From Bacteroides sp. CAG:144 (GTDB lineage: Bacteria; Bacteroidota; Bacteroidia; Bacteroidales; UBA11471), in the NCBI GenBank assembly GCA_000434215.1, contig HF999718.1, forward strand, positions 46,657 through 53,540: a stretch of 6,884 nt of DNA, in the 5' to 3' direction. A program made the translations under genes and the position numbers. Shown piece by piece: positions 5,535-6,884 of this stretch. Numbering within the stretch: position 1 is the first letter of the stretch; each line of letters opens with the position of its first letter. Below the pieces are notes generated by a model. That model worked only from the letters and a program-made list of their open reading frames with translations, did no database searches and was not told the origin of the DNA.

Positions 5535-6808
5535 AATCAGTAGATGTATTATTAGGATTGCAATGGGGCGACGAAGGCAAAGGCAAAGTCGTCGATGTTC
5601 TCACTCCGAAATACGACGTCATCACTCGTTTCCAGGGCGGGCCAAATGCCGGCCATACACTGGAATTCAACAGTGAAAAATACGTACTCCGTTCGATTCC
5701 GTCGGGAATTTTCCAAGGAGGCAAAATCAATATCATCGGTAACGGAGTCGTACTCGATCCCGTACTATTCCAACAAGAGGCCGAAGCATTGGCAGCCAGC
5801 GGGCACGACATTACCCGCCAGCTTTATATTTCTAAAAAAGCACATCTCATTCTGCCGACTCATCGTATCCTCGATGCTGCTTACGAAGCAGCCAAAGGCG
5901 ATGGGAAAATAGGGACAACAGGTAAAGGCATAGGCCCTACTTATACCGACAAAGTAAGCCGTAACGGATTGCGCGTAGGAGATTTATTACACGACTTCGA
6001 TGCCAAATACGCCAAAGCCAAAGCCCGCCATGAAGCCATACTCAAATCGTTGGACTACAAATACGATATGGCCGATCTCGAAGCCAAATGGTTCGCTTCG
6101 CTCGATTACTTGAAGCAATTCCGCCTCATCGACAGCGAACACGAAATAAACCGGTTGTTGAAAGAAGATAAATCGGTATTGGCCGAAGGGGCTCAAGGCA
6201 CATTGCTCGATGTAGATTTCGGATCATACCCATTTGTAACTTCTTCAAATACCATCTGTGCCGGAGCTTGTACGGGACTGGGCGTAGCTCCCGGCCGTAT
6301 AGGGAAAGTGTACGGTATCTTCAAAGCATACTGTACGCGGGTTGGAAGCGGTCCCTTCCCCACCGAACTGTTTGATGAAACAGGAAAGAAAATCAGAGAC
6401 ATCGGACACGAGTACGGAGCTGTAACCGGACGCGAACGCCGCTGCGGCTGGATAGACCTCGTAGCTCTGAAATATGCAATCATGGTCGATGGTGTTACCG
6501 ACCTCATCATGATGAAAAGCGATGTACTCGATACGTTCGAGACCATCAAAGCCTGCGTGGCTTACCGCATAGACGGAAAAGAAACTGATGAATTTCCTTT
6601 TGAAATCGATGATAAAATCGAACCTGTTTATGTGGAACTGCCCGGCTGGAAATGCGATATGACCCAAATGCAAAGCGAAGACGAATTTCCCGAAGAATTC
6701 AACGCATACCTCTCTTTCCTTGAAGAAGAATTGGGCGTTCGCATCAAAATCGTATCGGTAGGTCCCGATAGGGAGCAAACGATAGAACGCTATACCGAAA
6801 ACGACTAA
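5531..6808 (+). CDS. purA: Adenylosuccinate synthetase (PurA)
   Basis: Catalyses IMP + aspartate + GTP to adenylosuccinate, GDP and phosphate, the first committed step to AMP in the cytoplasm. The protein has 425 residues, normal for bacteria. The N-terminal P-loop-like QWGDEGKGK (11-19) holds catalytic Asp14. GGPNAGHT (36-43) holds catalytic His42; E. coli has His and many others Asn where this protein has Pro38. The IMP and GTP sites are marked by TTGKGIGPTY (129-138), EGAQGTLLD (219-227), VAPGRIG (252-258), TRVGSGPFPTEL (269-280), GRERRCGWID (300-309) and KSDVLD (329-334), with the C-terminal VSVGPDREQTI (409-419). All catalytic motifs are intact. The start overlaps the stop of the Fur-family gene by four bases, and a rarA-like gene begins 22 bases after the stop, so it is the middle gene of an apparent operon. 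Confidence 0.98.
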   Translation: MKSVDVLLGLQWGDEGKGKVVDVLTPKYDVITRFQGGPNAGHTLEFNSEKYVLRSIPSGIFQGGKINIIGNGVVLDPVLFQQEAEALAASGHDITRQLYISKKAHLILPTHRILDAAYEAAKGDGKIGTTGKGIGPTYTDKVSRNGLRVGDLLHDFDAKYAKAKARHEAILKSLDYKYDMADLEAKWFASLDYLKQFRLIDSEHEINRLLKEDKSVLAEGAQGTLLDVDFGSYPFVTSSNTICAGACTGLGVAPGRIGKVYGIFKAYCTRVGSGPFPTELFDETGKKIRDIGHEYGAVTGRERRCGWIDLVALKYAIMVDGVTDLIMMKSDVLDTFETIKACVAYRIDGKETDEFPFEIDDKIEPVYVELPGWKCDMTQMQSEDEFPEEFNAYLSFLEEELGVRIKIVSVGPDREQTIERYTEND

Positions 6809-6809
6809 T

Positions 6810-6824
6810 ATCTGAAAACCAGAT
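6810..6824. repeat. Small hairpin between purA and the rarA-like gene
   Basis: ATCTG (6810-6814) and CAGAT (6820-6824) are perfect 5-bp arms around AAAAC. It fills most of the 22-base gap and ends six bases before the next ATG. It has no U run, so it is not a clear terminator. It is short enough to be chance. Confidence 0.2.
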
Positions 6825-6830
6825 TATCCT

Positions 6831-6884
6831 ATGTTAGCACCCTTAGCCGAACGATTGCGTCCTAAAACACTCGATGAATACATC
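6831..6884 (+). CDS. rarA: Start of a RarA/MgsA-like AAA+ ATPase gene, cut by the window edge
   Basis: Only 18 codons are present: MLAPLAERLRPKTLDEYI, still open at the last base. This opening is typical of RarA (MgsA, the bacterial WRNIP1 relative), an AAA+ ATPase that acts at stalled replication forks, where PLAERxRPxTLDEYxGQ precedes the ATPase domain. RuvB also begins its core with a LRPxxLxEYIGQ-like segment, but it normally has a longer N-terminus and lacks the PLAER opening, so RarA is likelier. No Walker motif is visible because the gene is truncated. It lies 22 bases after purA on the same strand, so it is probably the third gene of that operon. Confidence 0.75.
   Translation, partial: MLAPLAERLRPKTLDEYI

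Noticed and set aside
6245..6778. A 177-codon minus-strand open frame inside purA
   Set aside because: It lies wholly within the intact purA catalytic region and shows no family features; it is an antisense shadow.

Overview
The window looks like chromosomal core DNA from a member of the Bacteroidota, most likely order Bacteroidales. The reasons are the protein sequences (DnaB, the AlkD-like protein and PurA resemble Bacteroidales versions as I know them), the lack of Shine-Dalgarno sequences before the start codons, several A-rich leaders, and exact matches to the Bacteroidetes -7 promoter element TAnnTTTG before three transcription units. I cannot name a genus with confidence. There is no insertion sequence, phage gene, CRISPR array, tRNA or rRNA gene. 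Nearly all of the window is housekeeping genes.

Left part, minus strand (1-2379): ispE (non-mevalonate isoprenoid pathway) is followed, after a 142-base gap, by the heat-shock co-chaperone pair grpE-dnaJ. dnaJ runs off the left edge and lacks its C-terminal third. No dnaK is present, so the DnaK partner must be encoded elsewhere. Middle (2380-2636): a 257-base divergent intergenic region between ispE and dnaB holds candidate promoters for both directions. It also holds a perfect 12-bp inverted repeat lying on the dnaB -7 element.

Right part, plus strand (2637-6884): dnaB (replicative helicase) and an AlkD/HEAT-like gene 10 bases downstream probably form one transcription unit. After a 155-base gap with a candidate promoter come a Fur-family metalloregulator gene, purA overlapping it by four bases (ATGA), and the first 18 codons of a gene that looks like rarA, 22 bases after purA. 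These three look like one operon joining metal-responsive regulation, AMP synthesis and replication-fork maintenance.

I do not see a new multi-gene system. The points most worth checking are the palindrome on the dnaB promoter, the SSB-like acidic tip of DnaB, the possible loss of catalytic residues in the AlkD-like protein, the altered metal site and Asn/Lys-rich tail of the Fur homologue, and the use of that tail's A-rich coding DNA as the purA leader.
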